A stretch of DNA of 64,000 nt from Pseudomonas sp. P7548 (GTDB taxonomy: Bacteria > Pseudomonadota > Gammaproteobacteria > Pseudomonadales > Pseudomonadaceae), in NCBI RefSeq assembly GCF_013386585.1, contig NZ_JACARO010000034.1, positions 62,001 through 126,000 on the forward strand. The letters run 5' to 3'. Both the position numbers and the translations under genes were made by a program. The notes beneath the pieces were generated by a model. The model was not told the DNA's origin. It made no database searches and saw nothing but the letters and a program-made list of their open reading frames with translations. Below, one piece after another: positions 8,569 to 17,157 of this stretch (positions are counted from its first letter, which is position 1; each line of letters begins with the position of its first letter).

Positions 8569-9375
8569 TCAGCGGTGCGTGGCAATCCAGATCAACAGCC
8601 CCGCCTGAAACACGGTAAACGCCACCAGGCAGGTGATGGTAAAGCGCAAGCCGCTGTCTTCACGCTTGAACTTGGTGACCTTTTCCTCTTCCTTGCGCAG
8701 CTTCACTTCCTGCTCTGCCAGGTTCTGTTCGGCCTGCTGCAGCATCTGCGCGGCTTCGAGGATCTCCACGAACTGCAGCTTCTCAGTGTTCCAGCTGTCC
8801 AGTACGTCGCTGACCTTGCCCGGTTGCACGTTGCCCTTTAGGTGCTGCACATCGGCGTAAGCCACATCAAACCCCTGGATACGCAGGAAGTGGTCGCGGC
8901 GCAGGCGCGTGGCTTCGTTCAGTGCATCCTTGTTGGCCAGGTCCACACCGTCGACGCGGTAGTGGGACCACTTCTTCTTCGCCCACGCCGCCCCTTGTGC
9001 CACGAGGAAACGGCCGATGCCACGGTTGGCGGGTTCGATTTCCAGGCTGTTGCCCGGGCCGAAATGCACACGATGGGTGTCGTGGTCGACCCAGATGTCC
9101 AAATGGTTCTGCTCGCGGCGCACCCGTTGCCCCGGCAATTGAATCACCATGCGCAACAGGCTGTGGCGTTTATCGTGGCGCTCGGCGTAGCCGAACTGCA
9201 CGAAGCGCAGTGGCCGCACGCCGGTGGCGCGATCCGTGGCCAGGGGCGCCAGGCGCAGCATCTTGAAATGTTCGGCCTGCACGTCCGCCCACGGCAAGGC
9301 GGCCGCGTCGTTGGCCTCGGTTTTTTCAGCCGGGGTTTCGGCGGTCGGTTCCGGTGTTGCTTCAGTGGTTGTCAT
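8569..9375 (-). CDS. tail-anchored coiled-coil protein with GNAT-like segment, unknown function
   Basis: 268 residues, family not recognised. The layout is a low-complexity Thr/Glu/Ala N-terminus (1-30), a soluble alpha/beta domain (about 35-180), a charged coiled coil rich in Glu, Gln and Lys (about 200-240), and a single C-terminal membrane helix that ends almost at the stop (LVAFTVFQAGLLIWIATHR). That arrangement suggests a tail-anchored, cytoplasm-facing protein. The stretch RGIGRFLVAQGAAWAKK followed later by NKDALNEATRLRRDHFLRI resembles the acetyl-CoA binding part of GNAT acetyltransferases; this is a tentative reading. The ATG at 9375 begins the MTTTEATP segment. Confidence 0.8.
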   Translation of the reverse strand: MTTTEATPEPTAETPAEKTEANDAAALPWADVQAEHFKMLRLAPLATDRATGVRPLRFVQFGYAERHDKRHSLLRMVIQLPGQRVRREQNHLDIWVDHDTHRVHFGPGNSLEIEPANRGIGRFLVAQGAAWAKKKWSHYRVDGVDLANKDALNEATRLRRDHFLRIQGFDVAYADVQHLKGNVQPGKVSDVLDSWNTEKLQFVEILEAAQMLQQAEQNLAEQEVKLRKEEEKVTKFKREDSGLRFTITCLVAFTVFQAGLLIWIATHR

Positions 9376-9474
9376 GCGGCGCGATCCTGTCCAAGCCCAG
9401 CGAGTCGGCAGTCTTTTTACTGTCGACACTGGGCTTATCGGCCGCTTTCTCCAGGACTGGAGGCAAATAGTCGC

Positions 9475-10437
9475 TTAACGGGGCCCAAGTCCGCCGATAA
9501 AGCGCACCACACGCTCACCCAGCTCGGCGGCCAGGGGTAATTGCGGGTCGTTGTAGGAGGCCAATTGTTCCTTCACGTTGTTGGGCACGATGCGCATCAC
9601 GTGGTTCATGCCTTCGATCACCGCCAACTGCGCATCGGGCTTGGCCTTTTTCAGTTGCCGGGCATCGCCCACGCCCACCTGGATATCGTTGGTGCCCTGG
9701 AGGATCAGGGCCGGCATCTTCAACTTCGCAAAGGCGGCAGAGGGATCGGCGCGGAACAGGCTGATAAGGTAAGGCTGTACGCTCGGCCGGAAAATCCCCT
9801 CCAACGGGCCCGGCACATCGGCATCCACCTGGCCAGCCTTGAGGTGGTCGAGGATTTCATTGCTGCGCAGCAGCAGGGCAGGGGGCAGGTGGTCGGCCAG
9901 TTGCTGGCGGATCACCTGATCGACCGGGCGGGCGCTGCCGGACAAGGAAATGACCCCGGCCGGGTCGAGTTGCGGCGCGGCAAGGGCCGCCACCAACGCG
10001 CCTTCACTGTGGCCCAGCACGATCAGCGGGCCCATGCGTTTGTCGGCCTTGAGCAGCTTGCCCCAGGCCACGGCGTCAGCCACATAGGCGTCGAGGGTCA
10101 GGTTGCGTTCGTCCGGGGTGGCGGCCAGGCTGGCGGCCACGCCGCGCTTGTCGTAGCGCACGCTGGCGATGTTATGCCGGGCCAGTACCCAGGCCAGGCG
10201 CTTGAGGCTGTCATTGCGTGCGCCGTCGGCGCTGTTGCCATTGCGGTCCGTGGGGCCGGAGCCGGCGATGATCAGCACCACCGGCACCGGGGTGTCGGAC
10301 TGGGGCAGCAGCAACGAGCCAAACAGCTCGCCGCTGCCGGTGTCCAGGCTGATGGGACGTTGCAGCACGACGGGGGAGGCGGCCTGGGCCACGGCGGTAA
10401 ACAGGGTGAGGGTAAACAGCAGAACTCGCAGCATCAT
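9475..10437 (-). CDS. secreted alpha/beta hydrolase
   Basis: 320 residues. An N-terminal Sec signal peptide ends near TAVAQAASP (about residue 20), so the enzyme is probably periplasmic. The alpha/beta-hydrolase core shows the oxyanion segment IAGSGPTDRNGN, the nucleophile elbow GHSEGA, the acid region ILQGTNDIQVG and the histidine of EGMNHVMRI. The GPTDRNG motif is typical of a broad group of bacterial hydrolases annotated as S9-like peptidases or esterases; the substrate is unknown. Two adjacent ATG codons (10437 and 10434) could each start it. Confidence 0.88.
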   Translation of the reverse strand: MMLRVLLFTLTLFTAVAQAASPVVLQRPISLDTGSGELFGSLLLPQSDTPVPVVLIIAGSGPTDRNGNSADGARNDSLKRLAWVLARHNIASVRYDKRGVAASLAATPDERNLTLDAYVADAVAWGKLLKADKRMGPLIVLGHSEGALVAALAAPQLDPAGVISLSGSARPVDQVIRQQLADHLPPALLLRSNEILDHLKAGQVDADVPGPLEGIFRPSVQPYLISLFRADPSAAFAKLKMPALILQGTNDIQVGVGDARQLKKAKPDAQLAVIEGMNHVMRIVPNNVKEQLASYNDPQLPLAAELGERVVRFIGGLGPR

Positions 10438-10580
10438 CGCGCCATTATGAGAGAGGTGCCGGTTGGACAGAGGTCTACCGGTAAGGTTTCGAGGATGAAC
10501 TAGTCGATTAGCCTGCGTATACTGGCGCCCTTAAGTTATTACGGTTGACTTGATTCAACTGATTTCACGGAGCGCCCTGC

Positions 10581-11672
10581 ATGTCCGGCAATACCTTCGG
10601 CAAACTGTTCACTGTCACCACCGCGGGCGAAAGCCATGGCCCGGCGTTGGTCGCCATTGTCGACGGCTGCCCGCCGGGGCTGGAGCTGTCTCTGGAAGAC
10701 CTGCAGCGTGACCTCGACCGCCGCAAGCCCGGCACCAGCCGCCACACCACCCAGCGCCAGGAGCCCGACGAAGTCGAGATCCTCTCCGGCGTGTTCGAAG
10801 GCCGCACCACCGGTTGCGCCATCGGCCTGCTGATCCGCAACACCGACCAGAAGTCCAAGGACTACTCGGCCATCAAGGACCTGTTCCGCCCGGCCCACGC
10901 CGACTACACCTACCACCACAAATACGGCGAGCGTGATTACCGTGGCGGTGGCCGCAGTTCCGCGCGCGAAACCGCGATGCGCGTAGCAGCCGGTGCGATT
11001 GCCAAGAAGTACCTGGCCACCCAGGGCATTGTGATCCGTGGCTACATGAGCCAGCTGGGCCCGATCGAAATCCCGTTCAAGACCTGGGACAGCGTCGAAG
11101 ACAACGCCTTCTTCAGCCCCGACCCGGACAAGGTGCCAGAGCTGGAGGCCTACATGGACCAGCTGCGCCGCGACCAGGACTCGGTCGGTGCCAAGATCAC
11201 CGTGGTGGCCGAAGGCGTCAAGCCTGGCCTGGGCGAACCGATCTTCGACCGCCTGGACGCCGAACTGGCCCACGCGCTGATGAGCATCAATGCCGTGAAA
11301 GGTGTGGAAATCGGCGCCGGTTTCGCCTGTGTGTCCCAACGTGGCACCGAGCACCGCGACGAGCTGACCCCGGAAGGTTTCCTCAGCAACAACGCGGGCG
11401 GCATCCTCGGTGGCATTTCTTCCGGCCAGCCGATCGTGGCGCACCTGGCACTCAAGGCCACGTCGAGCATCACCACGCCGGGCCGTTCGATCGATGTGCA
11501 CGGCAACCCGGTGGACGTGATCACCAAGGGCCGTCACGACCCCTGCGTGGGCATCCGTGCCACGCCGATTGCCGAGGCGATGATGGCCATCGTGCTGATG
11601 GACCACCTGCTGCGCAATCGCGGACAAAACGCCGATGTGCGCGTGAGTACCCCGGTACTGGGCCAATTGTGA
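10581..11672 (+). CDS. aroC: chorismate synthase
   Basis: 363 residues, full length. It makes chorismate from 5-enolpyruvylshikimate-3-phosphate with reduced FMN, the last common step of aromatic amino acid synthesis. The three family signatures are visible: [18 protein letters not shown] near residue 16, [20 protein letters not shown] near 125-145, and GGISSGQPI with the later [25 protein letters not shown] lies upstream of the ATG as a ribosome-binding site. The gene appears monocistronic or may lead into the MFS gene 80 bp downstream. Confidence 0.97.
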   Translation: MSGNTFGKLFTVTTAGESHGPALVAIVDGCPPGLELSLEDLQRDLDRRKPGTSRHTTQRQEPDEVEILSGVFEGRTTGCAIGLLIRNTDQKSKDYSAIKDLFRPAHADYTYHHKYGERDYRGGGRSSARETAMRVAAGAIAKKYLATQGIVIRGYMSQLGPIEIPFKTWDSVEDNAFFSPDPDKVPELEAYMDQLRRDQDSVGAKITVVAEGVKPGLGEPIFDRLDAELAHALMSINAVKGVEIGAGFACVSQRGTEHRDELTPEGFLSNNAGGILGGISSGQPIVAHLALKATSSITTPGRSIDVHGNPVDVITKGRHDPCVGIRATPIAEAMMAIVLMDHLLRNRGQNADVRVSTPVLGQL

Positions 11673-11699
11673 CAGCCCTGTGTGATGAGCGAGCTTGTT

Positions 11700-11741
11700 G
11701 TGGCGAGCGAGCTTGCTCGCGCTGGGCTGCGAAGCAGCCCC
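11700..11741. repeat. short Pseudomonas repeat remnant
   Basis: The sequence runs from GTGGCGAGCGAGCTTGCTCGC to GCTGCGAAGCAGCCCC. It carries two small palindromes (GCGAGC..GCTCGC and GGCTGCGAAGCAGCC) and looks like half of a common P. fluorescens intergenic repeat. A partial GAGCGAGCTTG copy sits just before it. Confidence 0.65.
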
Positions 11742-11751
11742 TTAATACACC

Positions 11752-12915
11752 ATGACCCAAGCCCTCCCCTACTGGCGCCTCTCCAGCTTCTACCTCTTCT
11801 ACTTCGCCCTGCTGGGCGCGACGGCACCGTTCCTGGCGCTGTATTTCGATCACCTGGGGTTCTCCAGCGCGCGCATCGGCGAGCTGGTGGCCATCCCCAT
11901 GCTGATGCGTTGCGTGGCGCCCAACCTGTGGGGCTGGCTCGGGGACTACACCGGTCGGCGCCTGGCCATCGTGCGTTTCGGCGCGGTGTGCACCCTGGCC
12001 AGTTTTTCGCTGATCTTCGTCAGCAAGACCTACGCTTGGCTGGCGCTGGTGATGGCGCTGCATGCGTTCTTCTGGCACGCGGTGCTGCCGCAGTTTGAAG
12101 TGATCACCCTGGCCCACCTGCACAAACAGACCTCACGCTACAGCCAGGTGCGGCTGTGGGGCTCCATCGGTTTTATCCTCACCGTGGTCATCATGGGCCG
12201 TCTGTTCGATTGGCTGAGCCTGGACATCTACCCGGTGGTGGTCGTGGTGATCATGGCCGGTATCATCGGCGCCAGCCTGTGGGTACCAAACGCACAGCCC
12301 ACCACCCACGGCAATCGCCTGGCCGGTGATGGTTTCCTCAAGCAACTGCTCAGCCCCGGCGTGCTGGCGTTCTATGCCTGCGTGGCGCTGATGCAACTGA
12401 GCCACGGCCCGTATTACACCTTCCTCACCCTGCACCTGGAACACCTGGGCTACAGCCGTGGTGTGATCGGTATGCTCTGGGCGCTGGGGGTGGTAGCTGA
12501 AGTGCTGATGTTCCTGGCCATGAGCCGTATTCTCACGCGCTTCTCCGTGCGCCGCGTGCTGCTGGCCAGCTTTCTGTTGGCCGCGCTGCGCTGGTTGTTG
12601 CTGGGCTCGTTTGCCGAATACCTGTGGGTATTGCTGTTGGCGCAAGTCATGCACGCCGCGACGTTCGGCAGTTTTCATGCGGCAGCGATTGCTTTTGTGC
12701 AACGCAGCTTCGGCGACCGCCAGCAAGGCCAGGGCCAGGCGTTGTATGCCGCGCTGGCCGGGACCGGTGGCGCGTTGGGCGCCCTGTATGCCGGCTACAG
12801 CTGGAACCTGCTGGGGCCGACCCTGACATTCAGTATCGCCAGCGTCGCGGCCCTGGCGGCCGCCGTTATCATTGGCCTGCGCTTGCAAGAGCCGAATAGA
12901 GGAACCGTGCAATGA
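11752..12915 (+). CDS. MFS transporter (MFS_1-like, HcaT/LacY-type)
   Basis: 387 residues with about twelve membrane helices. The N-terminus (LSSFYLFYFALLGATAPFLALYF) and GWLGDYTGRR in the loop between helices 2 and 3 fit the MFS_1-like group that includes the 3-phenylpropionate transporter HcaT. The substrate is unknown. The stop overlaps the next ATG (ATGA at 12912-12915), so it is translationally coupled to the acireductone-dioxygenase-like gene. From memory, the same aroC-MFS-mtn order occurs in other pseudomonads, which makes a link to methionine salvage possible. Confidence 0.87.
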   Translation: MTQALPYWRLSSFYLFYFALLGATAPFLALYFDHLGFSSARIGELVAIPMLMRCVAPNLWGWLGDYTGRRLAIVRFGAVCTLASFSLIFVSKTYAWLALVMALHAFFWHAVLPQFEVITLAHLHKQTSRYSQVRLWGSIGFILTVVIMGRLFDWLSLDIYPVVVVVIMAGIIGASLWVPNAQPTTHGNRLAGDGFLKQLLSPGVLAFYACVALMQLSHGPYYTFLTLHLEHLGYSRGVIGMLWALGVVAEVLMFLAMSRILTRFSVRRVLLASFLLAALRWLLLGSFAEYLWVLLLAQVMHAATFGSFHAAAIAFVQRSFGDRQQGQGQALYAALAGTGGALGALYAGYSWNLLGPTLTFSIASVAALAAAVIIGLRLQEPNRGTVQ

Positions 12916-13442
12916 GTTATGTCGCCGTTTATCACATCGCCACGCCTGATACCCCGAACAAGGTGCTCACCCACTTCGACGATATTGTGTCGACCCTGGC
13001 CGAGCACGGCGTGCGGTTCGAGCGTTGGCAGCCCAGCCCGATAGAGAAGGGCGCCAGCGCGGCTGAAATGATTGCGGCCTACCAGCCGCAGATCGACGCC
13101 CTGGGTTACCGCTCGGTCGAGCTGCTGAGTGTCACGGGCGGCCACCCGCAAGCGGCCGAAATGCGCGCCCAGTTCCTGGATGAACGCCGCTACAGCGAAG
13201 ACGATGCGCGTTTTTTCCTGGCTGGCCAGGGCCTGTTTTGCCTGCATGTGGGTGACTATGTCTACGCCGTGCGCTGCGAAAAGAATGATTTGCTGCTGAT
13301 TCCGGCCGGCTTGCCTCACTGGTTCGACATGGGTGAAAACCCGCACTTCGTGGCACTGCGCATGTTCGATACAGCCCAAGGCTGGGTACCGATGTTCACC
13401 GGCGACACCCTGGCCTCGGGCTTTCCAGGGTTGGATGACTAG
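12912..13442 (+). CDS. acireductone dioxygenase (MtnD) homologue with altered metal loop
   Basis: 176 residues, an MtnD-like cupin over its full length (TPNKVLTHFDDI start; GLFCLHVGDYVYAV; LPHWFDMG). In active MtnD the loop reads EHxHxxDEVRFF, giving two His and one Glu metal ligands plus a later His. Here it reads ERRYSEDDARFF, so both His are lost (Arg, Tyr) and Glu is replaced by Asp. Only the last ligand (LPHWF) remains. Each change is one base away from the canonical codon. The neighbouring mtnB and mtnC genes of the salvage pathway are not in this window. Either it is a decaying paralogue or it has a new role; the frame is intact. Confidence 0.8.
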   Translation: MSYVAVYHIATPDTPNKVLTHFDDIVSTLAEHGVRFERWQPSPIEKGASAAEMIAAYQPQIDALGYRSVELLSVTGGHPQAAEMRAQFLDERRYSEDDARFFLAGQGLFCLHVGDYVYAVRCEKNDLLLIPAGLPHWFDMGENPHFVALRMFDTAQGWVPMFTGDTLASGFPGLDD

Positions 13443-13651
13443 GCGCAAACGTAAGAATGATCAACCCCGGCCAGTTGGAAGTTGGTGTGGGAAGCGGCCT
13501 AACAATCTGTGAGACCCTGCTGTTTATTCGGCACCCTATGCTTTCATTCCTTTCATTATGTAACTCTCTCCTGCCCCTATGTTTATAACGTCTGTCAATC
13601 GGAGGAATCCGAAGATGGGCGGGGGCATCCGATAATAAGAAGGAGAGAGTC

Positions 13652-13921
13652 ATGAGCGGCCCCGAGGATTCATGCCGTAAGCCGGTTACTGCGCCGATCG
13701 CGACAAGAAGGCGCCTGAGCCAGTCGGGCAAAACCCTTACGGTTAGAGAGCTTGAGATCTTGCGCTGGGCGGCAGAAGGGAAAACCGTCTGGGAAATCAG
13801 CCAGATTCGCGCGGTCTCCGAAGCCACCGTGAAGTTTCACCTGCGTAATATCTACGGCAAGCTGCAGGTCACCAATCGTGTGCAGGCAATGAACGAAGCG
13901 GCCCGCCTGGGGCTGTATTGA
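13652..13921 (+). CDS. stand-alone LuxR-type HTH regulator
   Basis: 89 residues, almost only a GerE/LuxR DNA-binding domain: LTVRELEILRWAAEGKTVWEI, then AVSEATVKFHLRNIYGKLQVTNRVQAM. There is no autoinducer-binding or receiver domain, so it is a short orphan of the kind seen in several Pseudomonas genomes. The recognition helix is complete and it can be expected to bind DNA, probably as a dimer. AAGGAGAGAG precedes the ATG. The 209 bp upstream are free of genes and AT-richer. A strong terminator follows 5 bp after the stop. Confidence 0.85.
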   Translation: MSGPEDSCRKPVTAPIATRRRLSQSGKTLTVRELEILRWAAEGKTVWEISQIRAVSEATVKFHLRNIYGKLQVTNRVQAMNEAARLGLY

Positions 13922-13925
13922 GGGC

Positions 13926-13968
13926 AAAAAAAGGGCCGCGACGCTCAACGGCGTCGCGGCCCTTTTTT
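13926..13968. terminator. bidirectional intrinsic terminator
   Basis: A long GC-rich hairpin (GGGCCGCGACGC pairing with GCGTCGCGGCCC, 6-base loop) is flanked by A's on the left and T's on the right. It serves the LuxR-type gene and the convergent DUF3509 gene. Confidence 0.92.
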
Positions 13969-13978
13969 GTGCCGGTGC

Positions 13979-14257
13979 TTAGGCCGAATGGTAAGTCGGC
14001 AGGGCAAAGCGGTTCTGGCTTTGCAGCATCGAAATCTGTGGCAGCTCGCTGGCTTGCTCGGCCAGGTCGCGGCGAATGGCGCTGATCACCCAGGTCAGTT
14101 GATCGGCGGTGTGCAGCTGTTGGTACGAGATCGAGCGCTTGACCTGTTTGCCTTCGCTGTTGCGCAGGGTCAACAGGATGCCGCCGTCCGGGCGCGGCTG
14201 GGTGGTGACGTCGTATTGGGAGAATACAGAAGCGAATTTATCTTGGATCAGGCTCAT
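13979..14257 (-). CDS. DUF3509 family protein
   Basis: 92 residues. The body (FSQYDVTTQPRPDGGILLTL, then VKRSISYQQL and LTWVISAIRRDLA) fits DUF3509, a small family I know only from pseudomonads. Its function is unknown. It is probably a soluble cytoplasmic protein; there is no signal peptide or membrane segment. It is convergent with the LuxR-type gene and shares its terminator. The upstream gap is long and AT-rich. Confidence 0.8.
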   Translation of the reverse strand: MSLIQDKFASVFSQYDVTTQPRPDGGILLTLRNSEGKQVKRSISYQQLHTADQLTWVISAIRRDLAEQASELPQISMLQSQNRFALPTYHSA

Positions 14258-14663
14258 GTCTATCAGCTCCGTTGGCTCAAGTTGGCAAGCATGGAGTGAT
14301 AGGTGCAGTGATTGTGCCAGTATTGGCTATCTATAAAAAACCTTATAAATCAATTACTTATAAAAATATGCGATTTTCGATTTCGTGCAATTTGCATGAA
14401 TGGCCATCGTGCATCCTGCATTTTGCGCTATCCGGGCCGGGTTTTTTCCGTGACGTCTCGGCGTCCAGTCCTTCTATCGACTGCTGTCTGCGGGGGTAAT
14501 TCCATTTAACTGAACGCAGGGGTTCGGGATACAAAACTTTTCAAATCCCGCATGTACAGTCCAAGAATGGCTGGCGTATTTTCCTGCAAGACATTCGACC
14601 TCCTGCCTACAGAAGCGTCGCTGTTTCAGGATCCTACGAAGAATAAGAAAAAGGACGTTCCCC
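14258..14663. other. 406-bp AT-rich intergenic region
   Basis: This lies between the divergent DUF3509 and acyl-CoA synthetase genes. The middle (about 14330-14400) is strongly AT-rich, with TATAAAA-like steps suited to promoters in either direction. I see no RNA gene, convincing operator or additional ORF. Confidence 0.5.
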
Positions 14664-16490
14664 ATGAGCCAACCGCCAAACGACATGATCACCTGGGGCA
14701 TGATGCTGCGTAAGGTGCCCACCATTGTCCGGGCCCTGCCTCGGGTGGTGCGCGGCATGCGCGCGGCCAATGTCACCGACCCCGCGCAGCCCTGCGGCCT
14801 GGGCTGGCATTTTGAGCAGGCCACATTGCGCAACCCCGATGGCGTCGCGCTGCTGTATGCCGATACCTGCCTTACCTACCGTGAGGCTAACGGTCGCGCC
14901 AACCGCATTGCCCACTACCTGCATGACCAGGGCATCCGCAAGGGGGATGTGGTGGCGTTGTTCATCGAGAATCGCCCCGAATTGCTGCTCAGCGTGCTGG
15001 CCGTGGCCAAGCTGGGCGGTATCTGCGCCATGCTCAATACGGCGCAGACCCAGGCCGCGCTGGTGCACAGCCTGAACCTGGTGAGCCCGGCAGCGATTGT
15101 GGTGGGGGCGGAACTGGTGGCGTCCTATGAAGCGGTGCGTCATCAGGTGCAGATTCCCGCCGAGCACACCTGGTTTGTCGCCGACCAGCAGGCCAGCGCA
15201 GTGCCCGACGGCTACGTCGACCTGATCACCGCCAGCGCCGAGTCCCCGGCGGACAACCCGCCGAGCACCGCGCAAATCTTCTTCAACGACCCCTGCTTCT
15301 ATATCTACACCTCCGGCACCACGGGGTTGCCCAAGGCCGGCATCATGAAGCATGGCCGCTGGACCAAGACCGCCGTCAGCTTCGGCAGCATCGCCCTGGA
15401 CATGGGGCCGGAGGATGTCCTTTATTGCACCCTGCCGCTGTACCACGCCACCGGCCTGTGTGTGTGCTGGGGCTCGGCGATTGTCGGCGCGTCGGGGTTC
15501 GCCATCCGGCGCAAGTTCAGCGCCAGCCAGTTCTGGGATGATGCGCGCAGGTTCAAGGCCACCACCCTCGGTTATGTCGGTGAGTTGTGCCGCTACCTGC
15601 TCGACCAGCCCGCCAGCGAAAAAGACCGTGATCACAGCGTGACCAAGATGGTCGGCAACGGCCTGCGGCCTGGGGTGTGGGCGCAGTTCAAGGCGCGTCA
15701 TGGCGTGGCGCATATCTGCGAGTTGTATGCCGCCAGCGACGGCAATATCGGCTTCACCAATATCTTGAATTTCGACAACACCGTCGGCTTTTGCCTGCAG
15801 CACTGGGCGCTGGTGGACTACGCCCACGACACGGGAGAGCCGGTGCGTGGCAGCGATGGTTTCATGCTGAAAGTGAAAAAAGGCGGACAGGGCCTGTTGC
15901 TGGCCAGGATCGATGAGAAGTCACCCTATGACGGCTACACCGACCCGGAAAAGAACCGCAAGGTGATCCTCACCGACGTGTTCGAAAAGGGCGACCGCTA
16001 CTTCAATACCGGCGACCTGGTGCGCAGCATCGGCTTTGGTCACGCGCAATTCGTCGACCGCCTGGGGGACACCTATCGTTGGAAGGGGGAGAACGTGTCC
16101 ACAACCGAAGTCGAGAACGTGTTGCTGCAACACCCGCAGATCGCCGAAGTGGTGGCCTATGGCGTGGAGATCGAAAACACCAACGGCCGTGCCGGGATGG
16201 TCGCCATCACGCCGAGCGAGTCCCTGGCCTCACTGGACATGCGTGAATTGTTGCGGTTCGCCCACGGCCAGTTGCCCCACTATGCGGTGCCGCTGTTCCT
16301 GCGGATCAAGGTGAAGATGGAAACCACCGGCACGTTCAAGTACCAGAAGGTCAAGCTCAAGGAGGAGGCCTTTGACCCGGAGAAGGCGGGCAATGACCCG
16401 GTCTATGCGTGGCTGCCGGGTTCGGACTGCTACGTGCCGGTGACCGGTCAACTGTTGGCGCAGATTCAGGGTGGGCACTTTCGTTATTAA
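14664..16490 (+). CDS. long-chain (FadD6/ACSVL-type) acyl-CoA synthetase
   Basis: 608 residues of the ANL adenylating superfamily. The P-loop is YIYTSGTTGLPKAG. Later motifs are ELYAASDGNIGF, YFNTGDLVR and DTYRWKGENVSTTEVE, and FKYQKVKLKEE near the C-terminus carries the catalytic lysine. The pattern, especially DRLGDTYRWKGENVSTTEV and TGTFKYQK, is that of very-long-chain acyl-CoA synthetases/fatty acid transport proteins rather than classic FadD. It would activate a fatty or bile-acid-like carboxylate to its CoA ester for beta-oxidation. It stands alone. Confidence 0.9.
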   Translation: MSQPPNDMITWGMMLRKVPTIVRALPRVVRGMRAANVTDPAQPCGLGWHFEQATLRNPDGVALLYADTCLTYREANGRANRIAHYLHDQGIRKGDVVALFIENRPELLLSVLAVAKLGGICAMLNTAQTQAALVHSLNLVSPAAIVVGAELVASYEAVRHQVQIPAEHTWFVADQQASAVPDGYVDLITASAESPADNPPSTAQIFFNDPCFYIYTSGTTGLPKAGIMKHGRWTKTAVSFGSIALDMGPEDVLYCTLPLYHATGLCVCWGSAIVGASGFAIRRKFSASQFWDDARRFKATTLGYVGELCRYLLDQPASEKDRDHSVTKMVGNGLRPGVWAQFKARHGVAHICELYAASDGNIGFTNILNFDNTVGFCLQHWALVDYAHDTGEPVRGSDGFMLKVKKGGQGLLLARIDEKSPYDGYTDPEKNRKVILTDVFEKGDRYFNTGDLVRSIGFGHAQFVDRLGDTYRWKGENVSTTEVENVLLQHPQIAEVVAYGVEIENTNGRAGMVAITPSESLASLDMRELLRFAHGQLPHYAVPLFLRIKVKMETTGTFKYQKVKLKEEAFDPEKAGNDPVYAWLPGSDCYVPVTGQLLAQIQGGHFRY

Positions 16491-16600
16491 AGGCGGCGTT
16501 ATTGATTCTGCCTATGGCCGCTTTTGACAAAAAAGCCATGACAGGTGGGAACTCCCTCGCGACACTGGGCGCCTATAAAGCACCAGACAAGGAGCCCCAC

Positions 16601-17116
16601 ATGTCAGACCACGCCAAACAAATGACCGAAGACGAAGCCGCCGAATTTGCCGAACAGGTCTTCGACGTGGCCCGCCGCGGCGACGCAGCCATGCTCGCAG
16701 CGTTGCTGGCCAAGGGCTTGCCCGCCAACTTCCGTAACCACAATGGCGACACGTTGCTGATGCTCGCGGCCTATCACGGCCACGCCGACGCGGTGAAAGT
16801 GCTGCTGGAATTCAAGGCCGACCCACAGATCGCCAACGACAAGAACCAATTGCCCATGGCCGGTGCGGCGTTCAAGGGCAACCTGGCGGTGGTCAAGGCG
16901 CTGATTGAAGGCGGAGCGCCGGTGGATGCGGCCTCTTCCGACGGGCGTACGGCGTTGATGATGGCGGCGATGTTCAACCGTGTCGAAATGGTCGAGTACC
17001 TGCTCGGTCAGGGGGCCAACCCCAAGGCTGTTGATGCCCAGGGTGCTACTGCGCTGGCCGCGGCCCAGACCATGGGCGCAGTGGATACGGCGGCGCAGCT
17101 GCAGAAACTGGTGTAG
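16601..17116 (+). CDS. ankyrin-repeat protein
   Basis: 171 residues. A short charged N-terminus is followed by four ankyrin repeats of about 33 residues: GDTLLMLAAYHGHADAVKVL, NQLPMAGAAFKGNLAVVKAL, GRTALMMAAMFNRVEMVEYL and GATALAAAQTMG. There is no signal peptide. Small ankyrin proteins mediate protein-protein contacts, and a related protein in P. aeruginosa (AnkB) is tied to a catalase; no catalase gene is present here. The ATG at 16601 follows AAGGAGCCCCAC. The frame is open further upstream but without ankyrin sequence. Confidence 0.9.
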   Translation: MSDHAKQMTEDEAAEFAEQVFDVARRGDAAMLAALLAKGLPANFRNHNGDTLLMLAAYHGHADAVKVLLEFKADPQIANDKNQLPMAGAAFKGNLAVVKALIEGGAPVDAASSDGRTALMMAAMFNRVEMVEYLLGQGANPKAVDAQGATALAAAQTMGAVDTAAQLQKLV

Positions 17117-17157
17117 GCTACGCGCCCTCGAAAACCCGCCCGCCACAGGATCGCCCC

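Noticed and set aside
11686..11741. A terminator for aroC
   Set aside because: The palindromes are not followed by a T-run and match a known dispersed repeat, so it is listed as a repeat only.
14605..14640. A PsrA/FadR-like site (GAAGC-N6-GTTTC) before the acyl-CoA synthetase
   Set aside because: The half-site spacing is six instead of four and one half is mismatched; not good enough to call.
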